NCBI GenBank assembly: GCA_016946835.1
Contig: JACVTC010000053.1
Coordinates: 742,501 to 806,500 of the forward strand
DNA length: 64,000 nucleotides
Direction of reading: 5' to 3'
DNA from: Neocallimastix lanati (nom. inval.)
Taxonomy: Eukaryota; Neocallimastigomycota; Neocallimastigomycetes; Neocallimastigales; Neocallimastigaceae
In this document: one piece after another, positions 1-22,941 of the stretch
How positions within the stretch are numbered: the first letter of the stretch is position 1
How the letters are laid out: the number at the start of each line of letters is the position of its first letter
Notes under the pieces: model-generated
Seen by the model: only the letters and a program-made list of their open reading frames with translations
What the model was told of the DNA's origin: nothing
Database searches by the model: none
Made by a program: the position numbers and the translations under genes

Positions 1-960
1 ATCTGACACACTATTTTTATAATTTTATATACAATAATGATAATAGTTTTAATAATAATAATAATAATAAAAATATTAATTAATATAATAATTATAATAA
101 TAATTATAATAATAATTTTGTATAAAATAATAAGAAAAAAATTTATGTTAAAAAAAAATAAAATAAAATAAAAATTTTAAATAACAGCTAAAATTAATAA
201 ACTTATTAATAATATATATATAAATTTTAATTTTTTATTATTCTCTATTCATTAACCTCTTTAAATGAAAACATATATATCCAAGTAAATTATATTCCCA
301 TCCTGGTAATTCTTCCAAAATTTCTGCAAATTCATCAAATGCTATAAAATCTTCTGGACCTTGGACATTGTATTTTCTAATAATATCATTTAATTTATTA
401 GTATGACTATCATCAATTAATTTATTTGGTACTTTATTTTCATTTATTATTATTGTTGTTATTATTATAATTGCATTAATCATTGTATTAATTATATCGT
501 TTTATCATAGAATATATTAAAAAAAAATTAAATAATTAATATAATATTATTGTTACAATATTTTATATAGATTATAATATAGATATTTGATTTTTTTTTT
601 TTTTTTTTCTATTAGAAAATTATATTTACATTGTCTTAAGAAAAGTTTCAATAAAGTAGCAACAGTGTTTGGATTTTCTCCTGTTAAATCAACTGGTTCT
701 AAAAAATCAAATTTATCTTTTAAAACTTCAACTTGATGGTTACTACCAGGTATTCTATATAATCCCTCTTCTTCAATAGCTTCAGTTATTTCATTAACAC
801 ATTGATATACAATTAAAGGTATTCCATATTCATGACCAGAACTTGCCATTACATACTTTTTTTTATTATTTTATTATTATTATTATTATTTTAATAATAA
901 TAATATAATATATTGACAATATGTATATTTCATTATAAAATAAAAAAAATTCATCTAATT

Positions 961-991
<31 letters not shown>

Positions 992-1428
992 TAAAAATAA
1001 AAATAAAAATTAAAAAAAAAAAAAAAAAAAAAGTACTTCTAATGGTATTCCAAAAACATGACGTTCTTTAACTTCTCGCTGAGCTGGTTCTTCTATTTAA
1101 ATATAATGAAATAGATTATTTGCAATATATAAAAATAAATATTTTCATATAAAATTTTAAATATTTTATCAAATGTATTTATGAAGATTTCATTAAATTT
1201 TTATTAAATTAGTTTATAAAAAATTAAAAATGATTTATTAAATTTAATTTATAGAAAACCTTTTTTAATTCTTGACATAATTTGTTGATTAGCATAACCT
1301 GCTAATTCTGAACCTTTTGACATAGCTTTTTGTCTTAAATCTTGAAATCTTGAAGAAAATGATGACCAAGCAGAACCTTTTCCATTATCTTGGTTTTCTT
1401 CATTAGAATATAAATTGCTACTCGACAT
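1..1428 (-). CDS. RhoGAP-domain protein, C-terminus cut by window edge
   Basis: GTPase-activating protein for Rho/Rac/Cdc42-type GTPases, acting on actin and polarity signalling by family knowledge. Exons read on the minus strand are 1428-1260, 1092-about 1032, 850-630, 431-257 and 10-1 (continuing outside). The domain begins at HVFGIPLEV. The arginine finger is in GLYRIPGS. LLKLFLRQLPNKLI, joined across the 437-629 region intron, matches the family's LLKLFLRELPEPLI block, and LLGYICFHLK is the next helix. The N-terminal 57 residues are Ser/Gln-rich with no domain seen. Splice phases fit everywhere except the 851-1031 intron: there the protein alignment demands joining CT to T-ATG inside a poly-A/T run, with no GT donor. 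The last intron (11-256) uses a GTTAAT donor and the next exon starts only 10 bases from the edge. Confidence 0.85.
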
Positions 1429-1842
1429 ATTATATATATTTATTATATATATTTATTATATTTTATTTATTGTATTTTATTGTAATTAATTGATTTTATT
1501 ATATTTATATATGTATGTAGATTTTTTTTTTTTTTTGCTTTTAGTTCGTTCGGTTGTTTGTTTCTTTGTTTATCTATTTCTAGTTGTAATTGTTATTCTT
1601 ATAAATAGTTTTTTCTTGTATTTATTATTATTTTAAATAAAATGCTTATATTTCCAAATATTTATTTATTATTTATCTATTAATTTATTATTATTACTTG
1701 TTTATTTTTACTTTTTTTTTACTGAACAATATAAATTATTTTTTATAAATATATATTTATTTATTATTATATTACTTTTAAAAATTGCAATAATAAAAAA
1801 TAAATAATTAAATTTCTCGGAATTAATTTGAATATATTATTA

Positions 1843-1908
<66 letters not shown>

Positions 1909-2509
1909 ATTATTTACTTAAAATGAATTTCCTCTGATTGATTTTGCAAATTAGTTGAAATCCAATTTTATTATATTAATTGTTTTTAAAAAAAAAATAA
2001 ATAAATATGAATTATATTCTTTTCGTTCTTAAAGTTATAAAAATTAATATTGTATTATTTCAATATATAATTTTCTTTATTTTTCTTGATATTTTTATTG
2101 AATAATCAATTGTTCTATATGTCTATATATTTATATATTCTCTAATAAAAATTTAATGGTATTTAAAATTCTATTTTCTGAATAAAAAAAAAATAAAAAT
2201 AAAATAAAATAATAATTTCAAAATTTATTTCTTCTTATGAATATTTTTCATTAGATTTGTATTGTATTATAAATAAAAATTCAATTTTTTAAATAGACAA
2301 AATTATTCAATATATAAATATTTTTGTTATATTTAAATAATTTTAAAATTTAAATAGTTTTTTATTTATTTATTTGTTTATTTATAATAATAATATTATT
2401 TAATTGTTTGTTATTTAAATCGCTTTATAAAATAAAAATCTTTTATTATATTTTTTTTTTAATTTAATGTTTTCTAATTTTAAAAATTTGTATTATTTAA
2501 AGTGTTTAG

Positions 2510-2567
<58 letters not shown>

Positions 2568-3209
2568 TTGCATAAATAAATATACATATTAAATAATAAA
2601 TAACATTAACATATATATAATAAACTAAAATATTATTTACTATATATTATATTCATATATTATATATAATTATTGAATGTATTGAATGTATTTTTTTTCT
2701 TTATTTTGTATTTTATATATTATATAGGAAAAATTAAAGATTTAATATATTAATATATTTTAAATAATATTAAACTAAAGTTTTTGCAAAAATATCAGCA
2801 CCACTTAAATATGAAAAACATTGGTATGGTATAATTTTAAAAGATATTATTAAAAAAATATAATAAAATATAAAAATCATATATTAAAAATAACAATTAA
2901 TAGAGATTAAATAATAATTAATAATTAATAATTAATAAATGATAATATTTAAAAAAAATTAATAATAATTATGAGTAAAATAATTATTATCAAAGTTAGA
3001 ATTATTGATATTTATTTTTACATTGAAAGAACTATATAACATTTTTTATAAATTTATAATGTTTATTACTTATTAACTAATAGATATCATTTCATGTCTT
3101 TCGTATAAAATAATCTTATATATTTGAACTATATTAAATGATCGCTATTTAAAACTTTTTATATACTAATAAATGTATATCTAATAATTATGATTGAAAA
3201 GAGCTAAAA

Positions 3210-3372
3210 TCATTTATTATTTATTATTTATTATTTATTATCATTATTTATTATTTATTATTTATTATTTATTATTTATTATTTATTATTTATTATTTAT
3301 TATTTATTATTTATTATTTATTATTTATTATTTATTATTTATTATTTATTATTTATTATTTATTATTTATTA
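3210..3372. repeat. Heptanucleotide satellite (ATTATTT)n
   Basis: About 23 nearly perfect copies of a 7-bp unit. Because 7 is not a multiple of 3 the array is open in one plus-strand frame as an LLFIIYY repeat, but there is no sign that it is a gene. Confidence 0.95.
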
Positions 3373-4400
3373 TTAATTATTTATTATATGAAGTTTAAGA
3401 TATATATTATTGATTTAAAATATTAGCATATTGCCTAAACCAATTCTAAATATTCATTCCATATATTATATATTTTATATATATTATTTATGTATTAACC
3501 AGATTTTTCGAACTGGAATTATTTTCTATATTGAATGTTAAAAAAATGAAATCTAAATTAAATAATGTAACTTATAATACAAATATATATATTCAAATTT
3601 ATTTGATTTTAATAAAAATATATGATCAAAAATTAAGCTTTTTATATTACCAATAAATATATATTAAGTAAATTTAAGTTTTACCAAAGAATTTTACTAT
3701 ATATAGCTATTTATACAAAATAAGTTTAATAATCCATGAAATATTTTAATTTCATTGGATGATACATACAACCATTGAAATATTAAATATTAATAAAAAT
3801 AATATATTTTTTTTTTTTTAAAAAAATTTTCTTCTATAATAAATATTCCTGTTGTAGAATTTTTTTTCTCACTTTATATATATATAAAAAATACGAAAAG
3901 ATAAGAAAGGTCTTATTATTAAATAAATAGTACTTAATAAATTTTATCAATGTATTATAACTATAGAAATATATATAAAGTAGTTAATAAGCAATTATTT
4001 ATTAAAATTTTAATTATATACTAATTTAAAATAATTATTCTTAATTATATCTTTTAAAAGATAAATAACAATAAATAATTAATATGTATTTATAATTAAT
4101 TAAATACAATTATAATTGAGTATAATAATAAAAAAAAAAAATTAAAATAAAAATTAAAAAATAAAAAAATATATACAATAATAAATGATATATATGTATA
4201 TATAATTTATTATTGTTTACATATCAATATTCAGTAGTATAATAAAAATAATAAATATGGGATATGAAAATAATATTGTTGTATTTAAATTTTTAAAAAA
4301 TAAAAAAATAAAAAAGGATAATAATTATATAATTATAATATTTAATATTAATATTACTTAATATTAGTAAACGTACTAAAACTCACCAATTCCACATTAT

Positions 4401-4755
4401 CTACATTTTTATCTTGTGATAAACCCAAAACAAAATGAATATGAGGATTAAAATAGTTAAATTTTTATATCTAGTAAATTTATTTATAAACTTAAATTAT
4501 TACATTTTTAAAAATAATTGATCAATACATTCTATTTGACATTTCTTAATATATACAGATCCATATAAATATATATATATATATTATTTTATTTTATTAT
4601 TTTATTTTTAAATATAAAAAAAAAAAAAAAAAAAAAAAAAGATGAAATATTAATACATATTATATTTTATTCTTTTATTTAATAAATCTCTTATCTAATT
4701 TAATTTTTTTTATATTGAAACATCAGTATTTATATATATATATATATATATTTAC

Positions 4756-4792
<37 letters not shown>

Positions 4793-5470
4793 ATTTCTAA
4801 TGGATTAAATTTTTCTTATTCAAAATATAAAATTTTGAAATTATCATAATAAATAGTAAAGAATAAAAATATCAATTTCGATATATTTAATATTTATAAA
4901 AAATAAATATAAAATATCTATAAAATAATAAATAATATATGTCAATATTTTTATATATTTATAAAATATGTTAAGTTTTTATATACACTTAATTCAATTT
5001 TTTAGGCATGTTTAATTATATAATATGATTAAATCAAAATTTAGAAATTAATTAACTATATATATAATCATAGAGTTAGAATTAGGCAATAATAAAATAC
5101 TATTTTTGCCTTTTTTTTTTTTTTTTTTATCAGCAAATGTGTTTATTAAGGCACAATTATCATAGTTCTTAATGATTATTATACATAAAATCTTTATTTT
5201 TTTTTTATGAAAAGTAAAATCTTAAAATTTATACTACTATTTATTTTACTAATTTAGTGTTGGTCTTATATATCACTATATGTATATATTTTTATCTTTT
5301 ATTCTTTTAATAAATTTATTTTCAATGATGTCATCTGAGCTAAAGCGAAATAGCTCAGATATTTTATTTTTATTATTATTTTCTAATATAATTTTGTTGT
5401 ACATTATTTTTACTTATTTATAAGACTTCACAAACCATTTAATATAACTTAGTCTTTCTATGTATTTTAG
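4401..5470 (-). pseudogene. Candidate decayed or cryptic minus-strand gene
   Basis: Pieces with coding-like composition occur in order on the minus strand. 5455-5412 reads RLSYIKWFVKSYK. 5380-5300 contains SELFRFSSDDIIENKF. 5167-5057 is 37 open codons between a good acceptor (TTAAG) and a GTTAAT donor, holding DNCALINTF, six Lys and SILLLPNSNSM. 4565-4504 contains GSVYIKKCQIECIDQLF and ends at a GTAATA donor whose phase matches an acceptor at 4471, giving a hydrophobic tail that stops at 4401. I could not connect all pieces: the 5.3-kb piece has no in-frame donor and the 4.56-kb piece has no AG acceptor. No family recognised. It may be a pseudogene or a gene damaged by TA-repeat expansion. 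Confidence 0.35.
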
Positions 5471-5542
5471 AATTTAATATATATATATATATATATTTAG
5501 AAATTTATACAATTTTTTAAAAAAAATAATATTATTAACTAT

Positions 5543-5578
<36 letters not shown>

Positions 5579-5936
5579 CACTTAAAATATTCTTTCTTTC
5601 TTTTTTTTTTTTTAACTCGTGTTTACATATACAAATTTATCATTAATAGTATAGTACAATAGCATTATTTTTAAGAAGTTATGATATAATATAAAATAAT
5701 TAAACTATATTAATTTATTTTTAGCTAATAATATATATATATATATTTAAATTTTAATAATAGGCAGATTAATAATATTTTGATTTTGATTCTAGCTCTA
5801 TTATAATTAATATTATTACAGGATAAAAAGGTTCATATATAAAATATATGTAATAATTTTTAAAATAAAGTTAATAGCTAGAGAATAACATAATATGTAA
5901 AAATCAATGATAAAATATATTTTTATCCAAAAGAAT

Positions 5937-6092
5937 AAAAAAAATAAAAATAAAAATAAAAATAAAAATAAAAATAAAAATAAAAATAAAAATAAAAATA
6001 AAAATAAAAATAAAAATAAAAATAAAAATAAAAATAAAAATAAAAATAAAAATAAAAATAAAAATAAAAATAAAATAAAATAAAATAAAATA
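5937..6092. repeat. Hexanucleotide satellite (AAAAAT)n
   Basis: About 25 copies of AAATAA/AAAAAT, ending in an AAAAT pentamer variant. It lies about 240 bp beyond the stop codon of the elongin C gene. A shorter array of the same hexamer is present at about 968-1010, inside the RhoGAP intron. Confidence 0.95.
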
Positions 6093-6327
6093 AATGAATA
6101 AATATATTATTTTATAATTTATATATAAATTGATTAAATTGCTTTTTTATTACTTCTATAATAATATTATATTTCATTAAATTTATTAAATTATTATTTA
6201 TACATGAATAAATATTTTATGATATCATTTGAAAGTTTTGGAATATTATTGAATTATATATATAAAGACATATTAAATTTTTGTTTTATCTTTTTTTCGT
6301 TTTCGTTTGTTTTTTTATCTGTTTATT

Positions 6328-7125
6328 TTAACATTCTAGATATTCAGCAACCATTAATAATTCAGTAGCAATGTTATCATCAATATGAAATTCTGGGACA
6401 TCTTCTGAATTTGAATATTTAGCTTTATAATAAAAGTATTCACAAACTTTTTCTAAGATTTCAGCTCTAAATATTTAATTAAAAAAATAATGAAATAATA
6501 ATTTATATTATTTATTAGCATCATTATTATTTCTTTTTAACAATTTATATATATAAATATAAAACTGGATGGTGAAATAATAAAAATAAGATTTTTTTTT
6601 ATTACCTAATTTCATTAAAATGAATTTCATTTTGAACAGATTCAATAAAATTTCCTTTAATAATAAAAAAAATAATTAGAAAAATACTATTATAAAAAGT
6701 TCATAAAAATATATTTAAAATATCATTATATATATTAAAATTCTATTTAAATATGTTTAATTCCTGTTTAATAATTATGAAATATTTACAAGATTTTGAA
6801 TTTTTAATTTACAATTCATTAATTTTAAATGTTTAATACGATTATGATATCATTGTTATATTAAACTATTACATTATATTCAAAATATAAAATAATATAA
6901 TTATTTTGCCTATTATTTTATTTTATTTTTTTTTTTTTTAAGAAAAATATCAATGATAATAATAATAAATAAGTTACCTGGACTTGAAAGCATATTTTTA
7001 ATAGTTCCTGAAATCATAGCACATTTTCTATCAATAATAAATTCAAAACCATCTGAACTAATTAACTTAACTGTATCAAAAACAACTTCTTCATTTGATG
7101 TATCAGATTTATTATCATCATCCAT
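6328..7125 (-). CDS. ELOC: Elongin C (transcription elongation factor B subunit 1)
   Basis: Skp1-like BTB-fold adaptor that links elongin B and substrate receptors to cullin E3 ligases. Three exons, 7125-6978, 6654-6606 and 6466-6328, are joined by GTAACT and GTAAT donors with matching phases. They give 111 residues, against about 112 in animals. The core [31 protein letters not shown] and [19 protein letters not shown] follows the family without gaps, and the chain ends in the typical [10 protein letters not shown]. The acidic N-terminal 15 residues are divergent. The start is the first ATG of the exon, preceded by an in-frame stop-rich AT stretch. Nothing is missing, so it should be functional. 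Confidence 0.96.
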
Positions 7126-9222
7126 GGCTTTATTTATTGTTAAGATGACTAATTTTTTTGAAAATTAAAAATTTATAATAAAAATTAATAAAAAAATAAA
7201 TTAAAAAAATAATAATAATAATCTCAAATTTTTAATAATTAAAAAACGAAATGAAATTTATAGGTTAGATAAATACATTTTTTATTAAATATTTAAAATA
7301 AAAACTAATTAATAATAGAATTTAAATTCACCATATAAATTAATTTTATAGTTTTTTTTTTTTTTTTTTTTTTGTTTAATAATTTAAAAATTTATTTAAA
7401 TATTATATTATTTAATTATTTCATAATTAAATCCTTTATAATAAAAGAAATTAAATAAACTAAAACTTTATATAAAACTTATATTATGAATTAGTTTAAA
7501 TTAAACAAATATTTATTATTAAATTTATATATATATTTCTCAAAAAAAAATAAATTTATAAACAAGTTTTTATATTCTCTTAATGATTAAAAAAGTTTTT
7601 TAATAAAATTTTTATTTTCTTTATTTAATTTCTTTAAAACTATTATATTAAAGATGAATAAAATTTTCACATTCAAATAATATTTTATTTTTTATATAAA
7701 GAGTTCCATTAAATCTAAATTTATTAAATATTATTTCTTAATTTATTACTAAAAAAATATTTAATAATATTTATAGAATAATGACCTTAGTATATAGTTA
7801 TATTCTAAGGACTTTAAAAAGTAAATTTTTTCTTTATAAGAAATTAAAAAAAATTTTTATATATTTAATTATTTTCTAAAACATTTAAAAATTTTCATTA
7901 ATTTTATTGAGCTACCTCAATTAATATGAAATATGATAGCTTTCAATATAACTTTCAAATTTTAAATATTTTATTATTTTTTGAGAATAATATATATATT
8001 AAACAATAAATTTAAAATTTAACCTATGAGCTGTATACCATATCTTAAAAAATTTTCATATTATTAAATTTTTAATAATAAAATCAAAAATAAATTTAAC
8101 GTTATTTTTAAATATAGTAAATAAATAAATATATATAGTTATAAAATAACTTTGGAGATTTTTATAATTATTTAAATATATATAATTATAAAAGTTTAAA
8201 GATTTAATAGTTGAATGATTAATAGAGTTAAATAATAGTTTTCTTTACTTTTTATGAATTAATGTTTTATTATCTTATTAAAAATTAAATAGAAAAAAGA
8301 ATATATATATTTTATATAGATGTGTATTTTAATATTTATGTAATATTTATATTCAATTATTAAGCATTTTAATTATTAAATATATATTTTTATTTTTTTA
8401 TAAGTTTTTTATTCTTTTTATATACTTTTCTTTTTTATGTACATGTTTTTTTAAATTTTTATTTCTTATTATATTTAATTTATATTGATATTCATATTTG
8501 TCCTATTTTTTAAAATTTACTTTATTTATATAGAATTAGTTTAATTAAATTTTGATTTTAATTTATTTTAAATAAATTATAAATATATAAAAATTTATTA
8601 ATAATAATAAATATTTATAGATTTTTCCCCATATTTAATTCAATTCACAAAAAATCTATAAAAAAATTTTTTTTTTTTATTATCTATCTACGTAAAATTT
8701 CTATCTGTGTATAATAAAAAATTTCTATCTGTGTAGAAGTCCTATAATTTATTTAGAAATGTAAAAGTCTCTATTTTAAATAGATATACATATAAATATA
8801 TTTAACAATTTTAAAATTATCATTAATTATCATTATAAAAGGAAAAAAGTCAAAATAAAAATTAATAAATAAATAAAATGTATTTATTTATTGTTAACAA
8901 GAAATAAAAATAATATATTTATTATAATTAAATAAAATGAGCATTAAATTATTTCAAGAAATTCAAGAGATTTCATATTAATCGTCTTATTATTAATCTA
9001 ATATAAAAATTTCAATTTAAATTTAAATAAAAAAAAAATTAAATAATTTAAGCAATTAATAAATATTATATATATATATATATTAAGCAAATTTATACTT
9101 TTAAAATACCTCAATAAATAAAGCATATTCTTTTTCATTATAATTCAAATGATTAATTTTTTAATATATATATATTATTGACTTATATAAATTATAATAT
9201 AAGTATAAAATATAAATTATAA
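7126..9222. other. AT-rich spacer, no intact gene
   Basis: Mostly TA and poly-A/T. A 17-bp exact direct repeat (AAATTTCTATCTGTGTA) occurs at 8695-8711 and 8719-8735. A few minus-strand snippets (for example KIWYTAHR followed by a GTTAAA donor near 8030-8060, and ESYIESYHISY near 7925-7965) look faintly exon-like but cannot be assembled. Confidence 0.6.
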
Positions 9223-11217
<1,995 letters not shown>

Positions 11218-11789
11218 TGAAAAGAAAAATGAAATAATAATAATAACAATAATTTAACTTATTTACAATTAATTAATAATAGTAATAATAATTATATATA
11301 ACATGGTTATAATTAATTAATTACTAAATAATAGTAATAATGATAATAATAAGACGCCCTATTATAAATAATTAATAATAATAATAATAATTATAATAAT
11401 AATTGACTATAATAATAATATAATATAAATAAATGAAGTAAAATAAAATGAAATAAAAGATTTTAAAATATTATAATTTCTTTTAGAAATTTAAATAGAA
11501 TACATACATAAACTACATATATATATTTATTTATAATTATTAACAGGATATATAAATTGTTATTATTATAATTATTATTATTTAAAACTATAAATAATAT
11601 AAATATATATATATATATATATAAATTTAAAACTATTAATAATACAAATAAATTACTGTTATTTATTATTAATTAATTAATTAATTAATATCTATCTATG
11701 ATATATTGTAAATAAAAAGTTTCATTATAAAATAATATAAATAAAATAAAATTTTATTATTATAAATAATTAATACAACAAAACTAATG

Positions 11790-11873
<84 letters not shown>

Positions 11874-12578
11874 GATATATTTTAATTAAAAATATGATAT
11901 GATATGATGATATTAAAAATAATTGAATAGATTGTGTTTTCATTACTATTTATAAATAATTAATATATATATATATATTAAATGAAAAAGTAGAATTAAC
12001 ATAAATAAAAAATTTTTTTTTTTTAATAATTTTATTTTATTTTATTTTATTTTTACTTTTTATTTTTTCCTGATAGTGAATTTTATATTATTATTATTAA
12101 TTTTTTTTTTTTTTTCATATATATAGAAAAAAAATTAAATATATATGTGGAATATATAGAATAGTATATAATAGAATATATAGAATAAATTATAATGATA
12201 TTAAAAAAATTTTTAAAAATGGATGTTTATAAAAAAAAAAAATAATAATAAATAAATGATATGATAAAAAAAAATAAAAATAAAAATATATAAAGTTTAT
12301 GTATTTATGATATATTTAATTAAAAACTGATAAAAAAAAAATTTTTTTTTTTATTATTATTATTACTGGTTACGAACTATTACTACTGTTATAATAATTA
12401 TTAATATTATCTATGGTAAATCAATAAATTTATAATGAATTAATTATTAATTAAAATAAATAAATAAATATATATCTATAAAGATGAAGGATAAAATGTA
12501 GGTATTAATGTGAACGAAGAAATAATAAAAAAAAAATTTTTTTTTTTCAAAATGAAATAATGAATAAATAATATATAA

Positions 12579-12620
<42 letters not shown>

Positions 12621-12633
12621 TTTTTTCTTAATT
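11218..12633. other. Convergent spacer between CBS gene and Dbf4-like gene
   Basis: Both flanking genes end here. It contains an (ACT)n(AAT)n array at about 11790-11871, several TA runs and poly-A/T blocks. No gene or structured RNA seen. Confidence 0.75.
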
Positions 12634-20064
<7,431 letters not shown>

Positions 20065-20559
20065 TTTTTCTTAATAATATTATTGATAAAAAGAAAATAA
20101 ACTATTAAATTTAAATATATGTGCTAAAAATGTATTTATATTATTAAATTATATAATAAATTTAATTAAATTAATTTTCAATAAATAAAAAAGAATTAAT
20201 TCCATTATATCTCATTTCCTTTTCTTAATTTGCTCTCTTTTTTTAATTATTCTCTCTTTTACTAATAAAGACGGAATATATATATGTAACAAAAGTATTT
20301 TGTTATTTATAGATATATTACAATGTTCTTATATATAAAATTTAAAATTTCATTAAAATTGAAATTTCATCTATAATTTCTATTTTTATAATAAAACAAT
20401 AAATATTTATTGATAAATATTATCTTATATATAAAATGTTTTTAATTGTATCTTACATATAAAATGTTTTTAATTGTAATAATTGAAAAATATATATATT
20501 TTTATATATATATTATTTCTATTATTTGTTATGGTATATTATTAGAGACAATTTTAAAC

Positions 20560-20598
<39 letters not shown>

Positions 20599-21956
20599 AA
20601 AAAAAAAGATTAGACAGGCACTGAAATTTCAAAATCTGATTAAACTTTCCATAAATTTTATATTTCAGAATTCAATTTTGATTAATTTAAATTTCTATTT
20701 AATATTAATAGTGAATATAATCATATACAAATATATTTTATAAGCAAATTCAAATTTAAATGCCTTTAAATTGCTTTTTTTATTTTTTTCTTGTGAAAAT
20801 GAATTTTTTTTTTTTTAAAAAAAAAAAAATACATAATACACAAATATTTGAAAATTTTAACAAAATTATTTAAAATATTAATTTAAATTTATGTAACTTA
20901 AAAAAAAAAAAAAAAAAAAAATAACAATAATTTAAAATTATAAGAAATATAATATATTGTAGCAATATATTATAAATATATTTCAATTAAATAATAAAAA
21001 AATCCTTGAAGAATCAAATCAATGAAAAAAAAAAAATTTTTTACTTTTAAAAATTAAATGAAAATTATAATAATTATTATAAACATTTAAAAAAATAATA
21101 ATAATAAATACCCAATTTTTTTTTAAACATATATTAATTGTTAATTGCAAATAATAATATGAAAATTCATCATCAAATTTAAAAGTATAAATATTAATTA
21201 TTATATCTTTATTTCTTTAATTTAAACATTTTTTTTATAATTTTTATAATTTGTAAAATATTATAGGACAATAATTTTTAACCAATAAAATATTGAAAAA
21301 ATTCTATTATAAATAAATAAATAAATAATAAAAAATACTGATTATCAATATATATTAAATGTAAATAATATATTTAATATATTATTTTTTATCATTATTT
21401 TAAATAATTCGTACCTACTTTTAATTTATACTTTTAAAAAATTTATAAATTAAAAAAAAAACATTTAATTTAAATTTTATTTGTTGAACTTTTTAGGCAT
21501 TTAAAATATATATAATGTAATAAATTTTATATATATTTTTTATTTAAATTAATTTTTAAATAGATTAAACATTTGTAGTTAAAATAATGTTGTTATTAAA
21601 TAAAATGGATATTGTTAAAGAAAAATTTATTATATAAATAATTGATAAATTAAAGTGTTAAAGTATATAACACTTTAATTTATCTATTATTTTATGTAAT
21701 TTATATTATTATTAAGATTAAATATTATACTACTATAAATAGATATAGCAAGTTGAATTATTTATTAATTATTAAAAGTACATATTTATTAAATTCAATC
21801 ATCCCTTAACCAATAATTAATTGATCAACAGACAAATCTTCATAACTACCATCTGATAGAAAACCATGAATAAGTAAATGTATTTTCTTTTCATGTAATT
21901 CAAACATTTACTATCACTCCATCAAACATAACAAAATAATAACTAAAAATAAGTTA
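20065..21956. other. AT-rich spacer upstream of the Dbf4-like gene
   Basis: A 28-bp tandem duplication with one mismatch is at 20421-20476. Poly-A runs are near 20560-20608 and 20900-20922. The region just above 20064 should hold the Dbf4-like promoter; I see no MCB-type ACGCGT element in it. Confidence 0.65.
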
Positions 21957-21963
21957 TTAAGAA

Positions 21964-22452
21964 GTACATAAAATAGGTTTATCCAAACACATTCTTCCGG
22001 TAACTTTCTGTTTTACCATACAAACAAAACTAGCATCCCGACTGTTGAATTTATTTTTTGAAAAATCTATTGTTCTTATAACGTATGGACTAACTAATTG
22101 CAATATTTTAGTCGCATCTTGTATATCTAATTGACAATCAATAATTTTCAAATCAATTACTTGATACAAACTATCAAAGAGATCTGAAAAAGAATAACCA
22201 TTTGTAGTATGACAGCTTTCAAAACTTAATTTATTTATCCCATCAGAAAATAATTCCCAAAACTTACTAACAAACTCTTCATTTATTTCTACTCCGATAA
22301 AAGTGACAGAGCTCAATTCCTTTGTTTGATTGTTTGTTAGTGTTCTAAATTGATTCATGCTGATAATTTTGATAGTATGAGCTTTTTCTTGTGCAATTAC
22401 TGGATCAAAAGACTTTCGTCCACAAGTTACTGAAGCTACTTGAGTAAATCCA
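21964..22452 (-). repeat. 489-bp tandem repeat, copy 2 (downstream)
   Basis: Second copy of the in-frame duplication, ending a few codons before the TAA stop at 21957. It is open throughout. Confidence 0.97.
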
Positions 22453-22941
22453 GTACATAAAATAGGTTTATCCAAACACATTCTTCCGATAACTTTCCGT
22501 TTTACCATACAAACAAAACTAGCATCCCGACTATTGAATTTATTTTTTGAAAAATCTATTGTTCTTATAACGTATGGACTAACTAATTGCAATATTTTAG
22601 TCGCATCTTGTATATCTAATTGACAATCAATAATTTTCAAATCAATTACTTGATACAAACTACCAAAGAGATCTGAAAAAGAATAACCATTTGTAGTATG
22701 ACAGCTTTCAAAACTTAATTTATTTACCCCATCAGAAAATAATTCCTAAAATTTATTAACAAACTCTTCATTTATTTTTACTCCGATAAAAGTGACAGAG
22801 CTCAATTCCTTTGTTTGATTGTTTGTTAGTGTTCTAAATTGATTCATGCTGTTAATTTTGATAGCATGAGCTTTTTCTTGTGCAATTACTGGATCAAAAG
22901 ACTTTCGTCCACAAGTTACTGAAGCTACTTGAGTAAATCCA
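22453..22941 (-). repeat. 489-bp tandem repeat, copy 1 (upstream)
   Basis: Pairs with 21964-22452 at about 97% identity and a spacing of exactly 489 bp (163 codons). This copy carries the TAG nonsense codon; the other copy keeps TGG at the same place. Confidence 0.97.

Larger units (their letters stand above)
1429..6327. other. Long AT-rich spacer with homopolymers and coding-like shards
   Basis: No intact gene seen. It holds a 60-bp poly-T run (1846-1905), a 56-bp poly-A run (2510-2565), a heptamer satellite (3210-3372), a hexamer satellite (5937-6092) and many TA runs. Several short stretches have exon-like codon composition and plausible splice sites, mostly on the minus strand between 3.0 and 5.5 kb; these are listed separately as a possible decayed gene. 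A 20-codon plus-strand fragment at about 2781-2840 (containing SAPLKYEKHWYG) also looks coding-like. Confidence 0.7.

Noticed and set aside
7770-7815. CCTTAG/CTAAGG hairpin as a regulatory site
   Set aside because: Six-bp stem with a long AT loop; expected by chance at this density of inverted AT-rich words.
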